64,000 nt of DNA, taken from positions 20,658 to 84,657 of the forward strand of contig JADKAQ010000031.1 in the NCBI GenBank assembly GCA_016719105.1. The letters run 5' to 3'. The notes under the pieces are model-generated. The model worked only from the letters and a program-made list of their open reading frames with translations. It ran no database searches and had not been told where the DNA came from. This DNA is from Gemmatimonadota bacterium. Lineage in GTDB: Bacteria; Gemmatimonadota; Gemmatimonadetes; Gemmatimonadales; Gemmatimonadaceae. Positions 51,293 to 59,196 of the stretch are shown here, one piece after another; the first letter of the stretch is position 1, and every line of letters starts with the position of its first letter. Position numbers and translations under genes: made by a program.

Positions 51293-52058
51293 TCGCGTCA
51301 CGCGGTTCTTGGCCGCGCCGGTGCTCATTGTCGCATTGATGTTGGCCAGCAGCGGTCCGTTGGCTGCGCAAGTTGTCGATACGCTACCTCATTCGAGCGC
51401 GCACGACATGTCGTGGGGGAGAGAGACGTTTGTGCTCTCGGAAGTGCTGGAGTATGCACCCTCCGGCGTGAATCGCCCCGTGAACTACGACCTGCTGGCG
51501 TGGACCGGAGGCGCGGTGAATCGTCTTTGGGCGAAGGCCGACGGAGGCATCGCAACACGCGGCAGTCGCCTGCATGGCGAGTACCAGGTGCTGTACGGTC
51601 GACTCGTATCGCCCTGGTGGGATGCGCAGATCGGCGTGCGCGTGGACCAGGCGAATGAAGACGGCAGCGCCGCGACGCGCGTGGGCGCGGTAGCGGGCTT
51701 GCAGGGCTTGGCCCCCGGCTGGTTCGAGGTGGAGCCGTCGATGTTCGTGACAACGGACGGCAACGTGTCGCTCGATCTCACCGTGTCGTACGACCTGTAC
51801 CTGACGCAGCGTCTGGTGTTGCAGCCCCGTCTCGAGTCCGCCGTGTCACTACGCGATGAAGTTGAGTTCGGTATCGGGCGAGGACTCAGCAGTACCTCGT
51901 TCGGTTTGCGAACGCGCATTGAGCTGCGCCGCGAGTTTGCGCCGTACTTCGGTGTGGTGTGGGACCGGGGTTATGGACGCACAGCACAGTTTGCGCGGCA
52001 AGCGGGTGGGGCGGCCGGGGAAGCGCGACTTGTGGCAGGCCTTAGGCTCTGGCAATAA
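51279..52058 (+). CDS. copB: CopB/PcoB outer-membrane copper resistance protein
   Basis: A 259-residue outer-membrane barrel. After a signal peptide (VLIVALMLASSGPLAAQ), the family segments are visible: SEVLEYAPSGVNRPVNYDLLAWTGG, RLWAKADGGIATRG, EYQVLYGRLVSPWWDAQIGVR, GLAPGWFEVEPSMFV and the end RREFAPYFGVVWDRGYG. Copies elsewhere have a long Met/His N-terminal region; this one is short, with only HSSAHDMSW. It overlaps the multicopper oxidase by 14 bp (translational coupling). It works with the oxidase in copper sequestration or export. Confidence 0.92.
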   Translation: MMQPDRVTRFLAAPVLIVALMLASSGPLAAQVVDTLPHSSAHDMSWGRETFVLSEVLEYAPSGVNRPVNYDLLAWTGGAVNRLWAKADGGIATRGSRLHGEYQVLYGRLVSPWWDAQIGVRVDQANEDGSAATRVGAVAGLQGLAPGWFEVEPSMFVTTDGNVSLDLTVSYDLYLTQRLVLQPRLESAVSLRDEVEFGIGRGLSSTSFGLRTRIELRREFAPYFGVVWDRGYGRTAQFARQAGGAAGEARLVAGLRLWQ

Positions 52059-52116
52059 CACGTGCCGGCGAGATCGCCGAGCACAGCAGCGCACCCTGAC
52101 GTACGGAAGGCGGGCG

Positions 52117-54306
52117 ATGCACGGGAACGACGGGAAATCAGGAAAACACGACGTGCACGAGACCGCTCGTCACCACGGCTCGGCGCACGGAGCCGAGACG
52201 CACGGAGCCGAGCCGCACCGCGCTGAGCCTCACGGGGCCGCGCCTCACGGCGCAGAACCACGCGACGCTGAACCACACGGCGCCGGGCCGCACGGAGCCG
52301 AAGCGCACGGAGCCGAAGCGCACGAGTCCGGCGGTCACGACAAGCACGCCGGCCACAACCCGGGCATGTTCCGCGACCGCTTCTGGCTTTCTCTGTTACT
52401 GACGGTGCCGGTCGTCATCTGGTCCGCGCACATCGAACAATTGCTCGGCTACACGGCGCCCGTGTTTCCGTTCTCCGCCCGCATCCCTGCGGCCCTTGGT
52501 ACGCTGGTTTTCCTTTACGGCGGCCTCGTGTTTCTCCGATCCGCCGCCGGCGAACTGCGCGCGCGACAGCCAGGGATGATGACGCTTATCTCGCTGGCCA
52601 TCACGGTGGCGTTCGTGTTCTCGTGGGTGGTCGAACTGGGAGTGCTACGAGCCGAAGCACTGTGGTGGGAGCTGGCGACTCTGGTGACCATCATGCTGCT
52701 CGGGCACTGGATCGAAATGCGCTCGATCCAGCAGGCACAGGGCGCGCTGAAGGAGTTGGCGAAGCTCCTGCCCGATGAAGCCACGCGCATTACGAGTGGC
52801 GGGACAGAGACCGTCGCGGTGAGCGAGCTACGCGAGGGTGACAAACTCCTCATCCGTCCCGGCGAACGCGTGCCGGCGGACGGTACAATCGTGCGCGGCT
52901 CGAGCACGTTGGATGAAGCCATGATCACCGGCGAATCACGACCGGTGGAACGAGGCGTTGACGACGAAGTGATCGCGGCCACCATCAACGGCGATGGAGT
53001 GCTCGAGATCGCGGTGACCGGGACCGGCGAGAAGACAAAGCTGTCGGGCATCATGCGATTGGTCGCCGATGCGCAGTCGTCCAAGTCCCGCGCGCAGCTT
53101 CTGGCGGATCGTGCGGCGCGATTGTTGACGTGGGTGGCCATCGGTTCCGCGCTCGTGACACTTGTCGCCTGGCTCGCTGTTGGCGCCACCATCGATGTCG
53201 CCATCGTGCGCGTCGTGACGGTGCTGGTGATCGCCTGCCCGCACGCACTGGGGCTCGCCGTGCCGCTGGTGGTCGCCATTTCCACTGCAATCGGCGCGCG
53301 GCACGGACTGCTCGTACGAGACCGACGCGGGTTGGAGGAAGCGCGCAAACTCGATACGGTGGTATTCGACAAGACTGGCACACTGACACTTGGCGAGTTC
53401 CGCATCGTCGCGCTGGCCATGGCCGACGGTGTGACACGAGAGCAGGTGCTGCGTCTCGCCGCAGGGGTGGAGTCGCAGTCCGAGCATCCCATCGCACGCG
53501 GTATCATTCGTACCGCGAGTGAAGAAGGAATCGAAATGCCGACCGTGTCTGATGCGCGTGGGCTGCCTGGGCGTGGGGTGGCGGCGACCATCGATGGCGT
53601 GACGTATGAGATGGGCGGACCGGCCCTTCTCGAGGAGCGCTCCGCAGATGTCCCTGCGTCACTGACGGCAACGGTGTCGGACGCCAAGAAGGGCGGGCAG
53701 GCAGTCATCTACCTGCTGCAAGACGGCCGTGTACTTGCCGCACTCGCCATCGCCGACGCGATCCGCCCGGAGAGTTACGAAGCCATGCGCGCGCTGCACG
53801 CGCTCGGCGTGCAGGTGACCATGATGACCGGCGACGCGCGCGAGGTAGCGAATGCCGTGGCCGCCGAGTTGGGGATCGACGACGTGCTGGCGCAAGTGCT
53901 GCCCGAAGACAAGGCGCGGCACGTGCGAGAGATCCAGGAGTCTGGGCGACGGGTCGCGATGGTTGGCGATGGCGTGAACGATGCGCCGGCACTGGCGACG
54001 GCGGACGTGGGCATAGCCATCGGCGCGGGCACTGACGGCGCGGCCGAAGCCGGACACATCGTGCTGGTGCGATCTGACCCTCGCGATATTCCGCGCATCA
54101 TCACGCTGTCGCGCGCGTCCTACCGCAAGATGGTCCAGAATCTGTGGTGGGCGGCCGGCTACAACATCGTGGCCATCCCGCTCGCCGCCGGAGTGCTGGC
54201 CCCCTGGGGCATTGTTCTGACGCCTGCGATTGGTGCGGTGCTCATGTCGCTCAGCACGATCATCGTCGCCGTCAACGCCCAGTTGCTCCGCCGCGCGCGT
54301 TTGTGA
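52117..54306 (+). CDS. CPH-type heavy-metal P-type ATPase (CopB/P1B-3-like) with His-repeat N-terminus
   Basis: A 729-residue inner-membrane pump started at ATG 52117 (GGAAGG site just upstream; earlier frame overlaps copB). The first ~85 residues are His-rich, with about ten HGAEP-like pentapeptides. TM helices start at FWLSLLLTVPVVIW. The ion-site motif is ACPHALGLAVP (Cys374-Pro-His376), the phosphorylated Asp418 is in DKTGT, and SEHPIARGI and MVGDGVNDAPAL are intact. CPH plus a His-rich N-terminus defines the P1B-3 group, reported for Cu(II)/Cu(I)/Ag(I) export. There is no HMA domain. It follows copB by 58 bp. Confidence 0.93.
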   Translation: MHGNDGKSGKHDVHETARHHGSAHGAETHGAEPHRAEPHGAAPHGAEPRDAEPHGAGPHGAEAHGAEAHESGGHDKHAGHNPGMFRDRFWLSLLLTVPVVIWSAHIEQLLGYTAPVFPFSARIPAALGTLVFLYGGLVFLRSAAGELRARQPGMMTLISLAITVAFVFSWVVELGVLRAEALWWELATLVTIMLLGHWIEMRSIQQAQGALKELAKLLPDEATRITSGGTETVAVSELREGDKLLIRPGERVPADGTIVRGSSTLDEAMITGESRPVERGVDDEVIAATINGDGVLEIAVTGTGEKTKLSGIMRLVADAQSSKSRAQLLADRAARLLTWVAIGSALVTLVAWLAVGATIDVAIVRVVTVLVIACPHALGLAVPLVVAISTAIGARHGLLVRDRRGLEEARKLDTVVFDKTGTLTLGEFRIVALAMADGVTREQVLRLAAGVESQSEHPIARGIIRTASEEGIEMPTVSDARGLPGRGVAATIDGVTYEMGGPALLEERSADVPASLTATVSDAKKGGQAVIYLLQDGRVLAALAIADAIRPESYEAMRALHALGVQVTMMTGDAREVANAVAAELGIDDVLAQVLPEDKARHVREIQESGRRVAMVGDGVNDAPALATADVGIAIGAGTDGAAEAGHIVLVRSDPRDIPRIITLSRASYRKMVQNLWWAAGYNIVAIPLAAGVLAPWGIVLTPAIGAVLMSLSTIIVAVNAQLLRRARL
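52187..52340. repeat. 15-bp coding tandem repeat (HGAEP)
   Basis: About ten imperfect copies of a 15-bp unit (CACGGAGCCGAGCCG and variants) encode His-Gly-Ala-Glu-Pro pentapeptides in the metal-binding N-terminus of the CPH-type ATPase. Copy number is likely to vary between strains. Confidence 0.8.
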
Positions 54307-54420
54307 TGGCACCGCGCCTTGCACACACGCCCGCCTTGCCGCGAGCCACGAGGCCCCGTAGCGTCACCGGACGCTGGCCCTCCGCGTTTCCCTTCTGACC
54401 CCTCTCGAGGCTTCACTGTG

Positions 54421-54906
54421 ATGCACCCGACCGTTCGCCGCATGTCCGTCGCGCTCGCCGCCTCCTATGGCCTCCTGATGGGCGCGATCATGCCGACCGT
54501 CGCCCGCGCCCAGACCGCGGACTCCGCGGCCGTGGCGCGCACCGTCGCGCGCTTTCACACGGCTCTTGCCGCCGGCGACAGCGCCGCCGCGCTCGCGCTG
54601 CTCGCGCCGGACGTGACCATTGCTGAGAGCGGGGGTGTCGAAACCCGGGAGGAGTACCGGAGCCACCACCTGCCGGGCGACATCGGCTTCGCGCGTGCCG
54701 TGAAGAGTGAACGCAGCGCGGTGCGCGTCGTGGTAGGTGGCGACGTCGCGTGGTCGACGTCCACGAGCACCACCCAGGGCGAATATCGAGGGCGCGCGAT
54801 CAATACGGCCGGTGCGGAATTGATGGTCCTGACCCGCGCGACTGCCACCCCTGACGGCTGGCACATCAGCGCGATCCACTGGTCGTCGCGAGCCCGACGT
54901 CCCTAG
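54421..54906 (+). CDS. Secreted NTF2-like protein, copy 3
   Basis: A 161-residue exported protein from ATG 54421. The signal is MSVALAASYGLLMGAIMPTVARAQ. The domain is very close in pattern to the copy at 43288: VARTVARFHTALAAGDSAAALALLAPDVTIAESGGVETREEYRSHHL (several strands and helices), ending GWHISAIHWSSRARRP, compared with GWKIQAIHWSSRRRRS. It lies 114 bp after the ATPase on the same strand, with no TTTAC site, so it probably belongs to the P2 operon. Function unknown. Confidence 0.78.
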   Translation: MHPTVRRMSVALAASYGLLMGAIMPTVARAQTADSAAVARTVARFHTALAAGDSAAALALLAPDVTIAESGGVETREEYRSHHLPGDIGFARAVKSERSAVRVVVGGDVAWSTSTSTTQGEYRGRAINTAGAELMVLTRATATPDGWHISAIHWSSRARRP

Positions 54907-54908
54907 TT

Positions 54909-55466
54909 CTACGCATCAGTACTGGCCGCGCACGGATCCAGAGCGCGGTTACAATCCGTCACATTGATCGGGCAGATCAAACCAAGGTTCGCGACGGCCT
55001 CGACGGCCGTCATCCCCGTGCCGAAGCGCGCCATGGTTGCTCGGGGACGCGCAAGTTCACCGTATGGCAGGTAGCGTACGCGAAGATTTGACACGCGGCT
55101 GAACGCGGGGCGCGCGAGTGGCGCTCGCACATCGGCCTCACGCTCGTCTGGCGCGACGGGGAACAGGTGCGTCACGGCCGCATCCGGTGCGCCGAGCGCC
55201 ACGTCGAGTACTCGAACGATCCCTGAGTCGATGGATGTCGTCTGCTCCACCTCGAACGCGCCGGCGACGCCGCCGGTCGGGACGCTGAACGGGTCGCGCT
55301 TCAGCCAGAGCACGTCGATCAGCTTCACGGCCTCGGCGCCGGGCGATGCAGCGGTCGACCCAGTAGAGCGCGTCTCCCCGACGTTTGATATTCGGGTCAG
55401 GCATGAGCGGGATCTGGGGGCTGATAGGCCGTTGAGGCCGCACCGGAGCAGGCCGACTACCTTCAA
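54909..55466 (-). CDS. Hypothetical protein, probably degenerate
   Basis: The C-terminal ~135 residues look protein-like (AVKLIDVLWLKRDPFSVPTGGVAGAFEVEQTTSIDSGIV split in strands; VRYLPYGELARPRATMARFGTG). The N-terminal ~45 residues do not; a better N-terminal continuation (PLMPDPNIKRRGDALYWVDRC) is in another frame, so a frameshift near 55340 is likely. The FEVE-TTSI-SGI pattern reminds me of uncharacterised nuclease-like proteins, but I cannot name a family. It converges on the NTF2-like gene and marks the right end of the copper genes. Confidence 0.35.
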   Translation of the reverse strand: MKVVGLLRCGLNGLSAPRSRSCLTRISNVGETRSTGSTAASPGAEAVKLIDVLWLKRDPFSVPTGGVAGAFEVEQTTSIDSGIVRVLDVALGAPDAAVTHLFPVAPDEREADVRAPLARPAFSRVSNLRVRYLPYGELARPRATMARFGTGMTAVEAVANLGLICPINVTDCNRALDPCAASTDA

Positions 55467-55473
55467 GCGTGAC

Positions 55474-55914
55474 TCAGCCGTATACGCCGTGCTCGATGCG
55501 CACGAGCACCTCCTGCACCTCCGTCGCGCCTGCGTCCGTGCCGAGTAACTCCAGAGGCTGCCGCCCCTCCAGCGCCCGGTTGTGTGTCCCGAGCCACCGG
55601 TATGCGGTGTCCCGGTCTCCTAGGGCCTCCTCTGCCCGGACGGCGATCCGCGCCAAACGCGCCAGCCGATCTGATTCAGAGGGAGACAGTCGCTCGCGGT
55701 TCCTCTGTTTGAGATCGAGCGCGCGGTCGGACCCGACGAGGGCGTAGATCAATTGTGGCGATAAGGCCGGGTGGAGTTCCTCGACCAGGTGGGTGAGCGA
55801 CCCCGAGGGGAGCCCTTGAGCGATCTCCGCGGCAAGCTCGATATCGGTGTGCACGTCTCGGCCAAGCACGGTGGCTCCGCCGAGAAGGGCTGCGATTGCT
55901 GCTGGTGCGGCCAT
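55474..55914 (-). CDS. ParS/Xre-type antitoxin (DUF2384), apparently orphan
   Basis: A 146-residue protein from ATG 55914. The C-terminal half has the MbcA/ParS/Xre toxin-binding domain pattern: RERLSPSESDRLARLARIAVRAEEALGDRDTAYRWLGTHNRALEGRQPLELLGTDAGA (several segments), then EVQEVLVRIEHGVYG. The N-terminal part (IAQGLPSGSLTHLVEEL) matches the helical Xre-like region. Partners are usually RES-domain toxins encoded directly downstream. The next frame downstream (55466-54909) has no RES motif, so the toxin is missing or replaced. The longer frame up to 56073 has no homology. Confidence 0.75.
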   Translation of the reverse strand: MAAPAAIAALLGGATVLGRDVHTDIELAAEIAQGLPSGSLTHLVEELHPALSPQLIYALVGSDRALDLKQRNRERLSPSESDRLARLARIAVRAEEALGDRDTAYRWLGTHNRALEGRQPLELLGTDAGATEVQEVLVRIEHGVYG

Positions 55915-56147
55915 ACTCTCCCCGACCCGTTGTGGTCCCGGACGGTTACCGCCAGGCGGCGGGTCTGTCAATTCGGGGGGCGCGGTGGTGACGAGACTGC
56001 ACGTTGAAGTCGGGCGACGACAGGCGGCTTCGCGCCCCCAGAGACGACTCGACCATCCTGCCGGGGTCGGCAAGATGGTCGGTAGGGGCTCACAACCTCG
56101 CCCAGTTTTCCGTTCGTTAGGAATCCGACGGCAGCTTTGTGAGCAAT

Positions 56148-56229
56148 GTCAAAGGACTTCCATTCGAAAGTGTCAAAAGACTTCTGGACGACCGCAAGCC
56201 GCCTGGGGTCGTCCAGAAGTCTCTTGACA
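56148..56229. repeat. 24-nt-spaced GTCAAAAGACTTC repeats with 23-bp hairpin (copy 1)
   Basis: GTCAAAGGACTTCC (56148) and GTCAAAAGACTTCT (56172) are 24 nt apart. The second extends to TGTCAAAAGACTTCTGGACG and on through ACC (to 56193) and is mirrored at 56207-56229 with one mismatch over 23 bp and a 13-nt loop. The 31-bp segment 56172-56202 recurs exactly at 58044-58074. Confidence 0.75.
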
Positions 56230-56286
56230 GTTTGAGAGGTAAGTTCTTGGACACAGGTCACAAAACCGTCGTCGAGAACCTAACGA

Positions 56287-56589
56287 GTGGAAAACCGCCC
56301 GTTAGACCTCCTGGGTGCCATCGAGAACGGCGACATTACGTTGATCGCGGGCGACGACATGTCGAACATCGCCGCAGTCGGGTTGGCGATCATCCTCAGC
56401 GATCCGGAACAATGCGTCGCCCGGACCGGACGGGTGCCGCGCGCCCTGCGAAGTCATGTGGCGTTGCGCCTCACCGAGACCGCCCACCTCCGGGTGCATC
56501 GGGGGCGTATCAGTAGCGCCATTGGGTACCAACTATCGACAATCAGTCGAGGTGTTCACCGCAGTGGCCGATGTAGAGATCGACCCTGA
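56287..56589 (+). CDS. Possible small protein, unrecognised
   Basis: A 100-codon frame from GTG 56287. The first ~45 residues look plausible for a folded protein (LLGAIENGDITLIAGDDMSNIAAVGLAIILSD), with a central hydrophobic helix. The remainder is Arg-rich and could be non-coding. No family and no ribosome-binding site are evident. It overlaps the 3' end of the opposite-strand gene at 56543. Confidence 0.2.
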   Translation: MENRPLDLLGAIENGDITLIAGDDMSNIAAVGLAIILSDPEQCVARTGRVPRALRSHVALRLTETAHLRVHRGRISSAIGYQLSTISRGVHRSGRCRDRP

Positions 56590-57408
56590 CGGGCTTTGAG
56601 AATTGCTGGGTCGCCCAGTGAACGCGACAGTGGTTCTCGATGGAACGAATGCTTCGAAGGCTCCACTTGAGATGCCATCCGAAGTAACGCGTCACGTCGT
56701 CTTCGCATTTCCAACTGCGACTCTTGGCCGCTCGATCCGCAGCGTCGCTCACCCCGAATCGGGCGTCTTCGATCAGTTCGTTCAGAGCATCTCGCGTGTT
56801 CATGTGAAGCACTCGATGCACCGCGCGATTGTTGTCTTTGCGCTTGGCGATTTGCCAATCGATCTCTACTCGCTTCAGCGCGTGAAGGCTCCCAAGAAGT
56901 AGTCGGGGTTCCTCGAAGTCTGCGGCATCGTCGGCTGAGCGAAGCGCCCTTGGGAGCAGTGTGATCTCCGGGAATCTCTTCGCCCACCGGCCTAGCGCAT
57001 CTCTAACATTCTCGGGCCAGTGACACTTCAGCACCCCGAAGTATTCGAGCTGCTCGCGAACCCGTTCGGCGACATTGCCTTTGCTCTTGACGGGCACGAC
57101 CTGAACCAGGGGAAGTCGATAGGGAAGGTCTTCCGTGAGCTGTTTCGCGTCGTCATCTCGCATGTCGATGACAATGAGAACAGCGGAGCGGATCTGAGGA
57201 GGCTTCACCTTCAGTGCCTCCTCGACCGCACCCCGAATCCCGTGAAGATCCACCCCCGGCCTGTGCTGCGGCCCGCGCGACCGATTCTCCGTGGCGGCGA
57301 GGCGCAGATCCTGTTCCAGATCGATGGGAAGGCTTCCGAGAGCTCTTTGGCGACGGGTCCGGCCTTTACCGCGTAGACAAACGCGAGCGTCTTTCCTGGA
57401 ATGGGCAT
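56543..57408 (-). CDS. Hypothetical protein, frameshifted 5' end
   Basis: The main frame (57253-56543) encodes 236 residues with ordinary composition: VDLHGIRGAVEEALKVKPPQIRSAVLIVIDMRDDDAKQL (segments), LPYRLPLVQVVPVKSKGNVAERVREQLEYF, and the end DLYIGHCGEHLD. A better N-terminus, MPIPGKTLAFVYAVKAGPVAKELSEAFP, starts at ATG 57408 in another frame and joins near 57330 (continuing IDLEQDLRLAATENRS), so one indel is present. No family is recognised. Lower GC and codon choice differ from the backbone. It lies between the two copies of the 24-nt-spaced repeat, so it may be cargo of a small mobile unit. Confidence 0.45.
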
Positions 57409-58019
57409 GTATATCTTTGGGGCGGAGAACTTCCGCAGCCTACTTGCGCTCCCAGCAACTCATGGACGCCGAGGCGCGCGGATGGCACCCCTCGGCTATC
57501 ATAAACGCAGAACGGCGCGAGCTCTTGGCCCGCGCCGTTCCGTGATGCTAAATCGCGAAGTCACTCAGCGAAAAGTTGTGGAGACCACAACCCCCATCGG
57601 GCCGCGCGACCCTTTGTAACTGCCGAGCAACGGCCGGCTCTCCTCACCGGATCCTGCGATTGCTAAGCCGCGCTATGGAGCCTCCGTTGCCAGAGGGGCG
57701 GGCGTACAGCAATTGCATCACCTTCACGGTACTACCCTAGCACCGTTTACGCAAGTCAGACGGGCGCCAAGTTGTCGAAGTAACAGGGCAGCGAGCTAAG
57801 TGGCGGCCTACTACAATGTAAACCCTTGTTTTGCATCGAGTTACGTGTTTAAAAGAACTTAGACCCACCTCATCCCATACCCCTGATGGAGCGCCGTGGA
57901 AGCTGCGCCGCGCCCAAGATAACGCGCCTCAATGAGGTACCCACCCTCCCGCGGACACCGGACCCGAGGATACCCCGCACGAGGCACGTGCCGACCTCGT
58001 TAGGCGAGACACAGAGGTC
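57409..58019. other. Non-coding or eroded stretch, no gene recognised
   Basis: About 600 bp of lower-GC DNA with AT-rich patches (57820-57860). Open frames on both strands lack recognisable domains. I see no tRNA or integrase. One GTTAGGC heptamer (57999) appears near the right end, perhaps marking a return to backbone-like DNA. Confidence 0.4.
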
Positions 58020-58074
58020 GTCAAAAGACTTCCTTAGAATTGCGTCAAAAGACTTCTGGACGACCGCAAGCCGC
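58020..58074. repeat. 24-nt-spaced GTCAAAAGACTTC repeats (copy 2)
   Basis: GTCAAAAGACTTCC (58020) and GTCAAAAGACTTCT (58044) repeat the arrangement at 56148/56172, including the 24-nt period and the 31-bp identical segment through GACCGCAAGCCGC. The mirrored arm of copy 1 is absent here. Confidence 0.75.
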
Positions 58075-58592
58075 TGCACGGCCGCGAGGACCTGCACCTC
58101 CGTGGTACAGCGCACGCACGTATCGAGAAAGCGGCCGAAGGCGCAATGGTTCTCCGGCGATTCGTAGGTGTCAGGATGAGAAGTTTTGGCTTCCAGAGCC
58201 ACGCGTGGTCGGCGCCTCGGAATGCTCGCGCTGCTCGGCCACCGAGTGCAAGACCGTCTTGAGCGAGGAGCCGCGGTACGCGTTGCCGAATGTGCCTGCC
58301 TCGATCTCGCGAACGACCGCCAGGATGCCTCGGAGGATGGACCGAAAGTTCTTGACCCCGCGCTTCCCCACAGAAACAGGTGCGGTACGTGCTGCCGACG
58401 CCCTCTCGCGAGCGCGTGAGGAGGACGCGGAGCGGCTCCGGCGGCACCGGGACGGTGGGGCTGGCAGGCGCGGCGGTTCCGGGCGCGAAGGGGACAGCCG
58501 ACATGGACGGGATGCCACGTTTCGTGGCACAGCGTAGCCCTTGACCCCACCCGACGTGTAACGCTCAGGCCCGGACCACCTACGTCATCCAC

Positions 58593-58760
58593 ATGGGCGG
58601 CATGCAGGGTCAGAATGGGGAGGCCGCTCGACACACCCAGTCCGCGTCGGGCGGAGGGCGGTCTCGGAGGATGATGAGCGGCGGGATGGGGATGATGGGC
58701 GCCGGCTGGCAGGGAGCCGACGGGAGCTACGGGATGATCTTCACGTTCACCACCGCGTGA
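58593..58760 (+). CDS. Possible small Met/Gly-rich protein or C-terminal fragment
   Basis: A 55-residue frame (HMGGMQGQNGEAARHTQ, RRMMSGGMGMMGAGWQGADG, ending SYGMIFTFTTA) with clusters of Met like those of copper-binding loops. The frame is open upstream (TTYVIH), so this may be the 3' remnant of a larger gene. It converges on the cusBA-type genes. Support is composition only. Confidence 0.3.
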   Translation: MGGMQGQNGEAARHTQSASGGGRSRRMMSGGMGMMGAGWQGADGSYGMIFTFTTA

Positions 58761-58840
58761 GCCGACCGAGGAGAGGCGCAGCCGTGGAGTCTGCGGCCGC
58801 GTTTCGCCGTCTCGGTCGTCGAAGGGTCCAGGCCGATGCG

Positions 58841-58902
58841 TCGCCGGTCGATGGGTCGCCGGTCGATGGGTCGCCGGTCGATGGTCGCCGGTCGATGGGT
58901 CG
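58841..58902. repeat. 15-bp tandem repeat (TCGCCGGTCGATGGG)
   Basis: Four nearly perfect copies of TCGCCGGTCGATGGG, the third one base short, lie downstream of the cusA-type gene. No coding role is apparent. Confidence 0.75.
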
Positions 58903-59196
58903 GCCGTGGGGCTATCCGCGCGCGACTAGATAGGCGCGGCGCGAGCAGCGACCCAGCAGATTCACGAGAGGGCGACCGACCAGGCGGGGAGTCTACGCCC
59001 CGCGCGCTGCCGGCTCCGAGAATCCCGGCGCCCACGCTGGAGGCGAGTTCGACGCGCTTCTGCCACCCCGTTGCCGTCTGGTCGACGGCGGACCGCCGGG
59101 CCCGGAACACACGCGAGCGCTGCATGGCTCCTCCCAGAAGAAGATCCGCACCACCGGCTTCCGCGGGCGACGCCCCGGAAGCCGACCGTGACCTGT

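Noticed and set aside
57820..57835. ACAATGTAAAC as a seventh TTTAC-N5-GTAAA site
   Set aside because: Only the right half matches; the left half TTTAC is missing at the required spacing.
57870..58634. 254-codon minus-strand frame
   Set aside because: Low-complexity Arg/Ser/Pro composition, spans the repeat at 58020-58074 and shows no domain or start signal.
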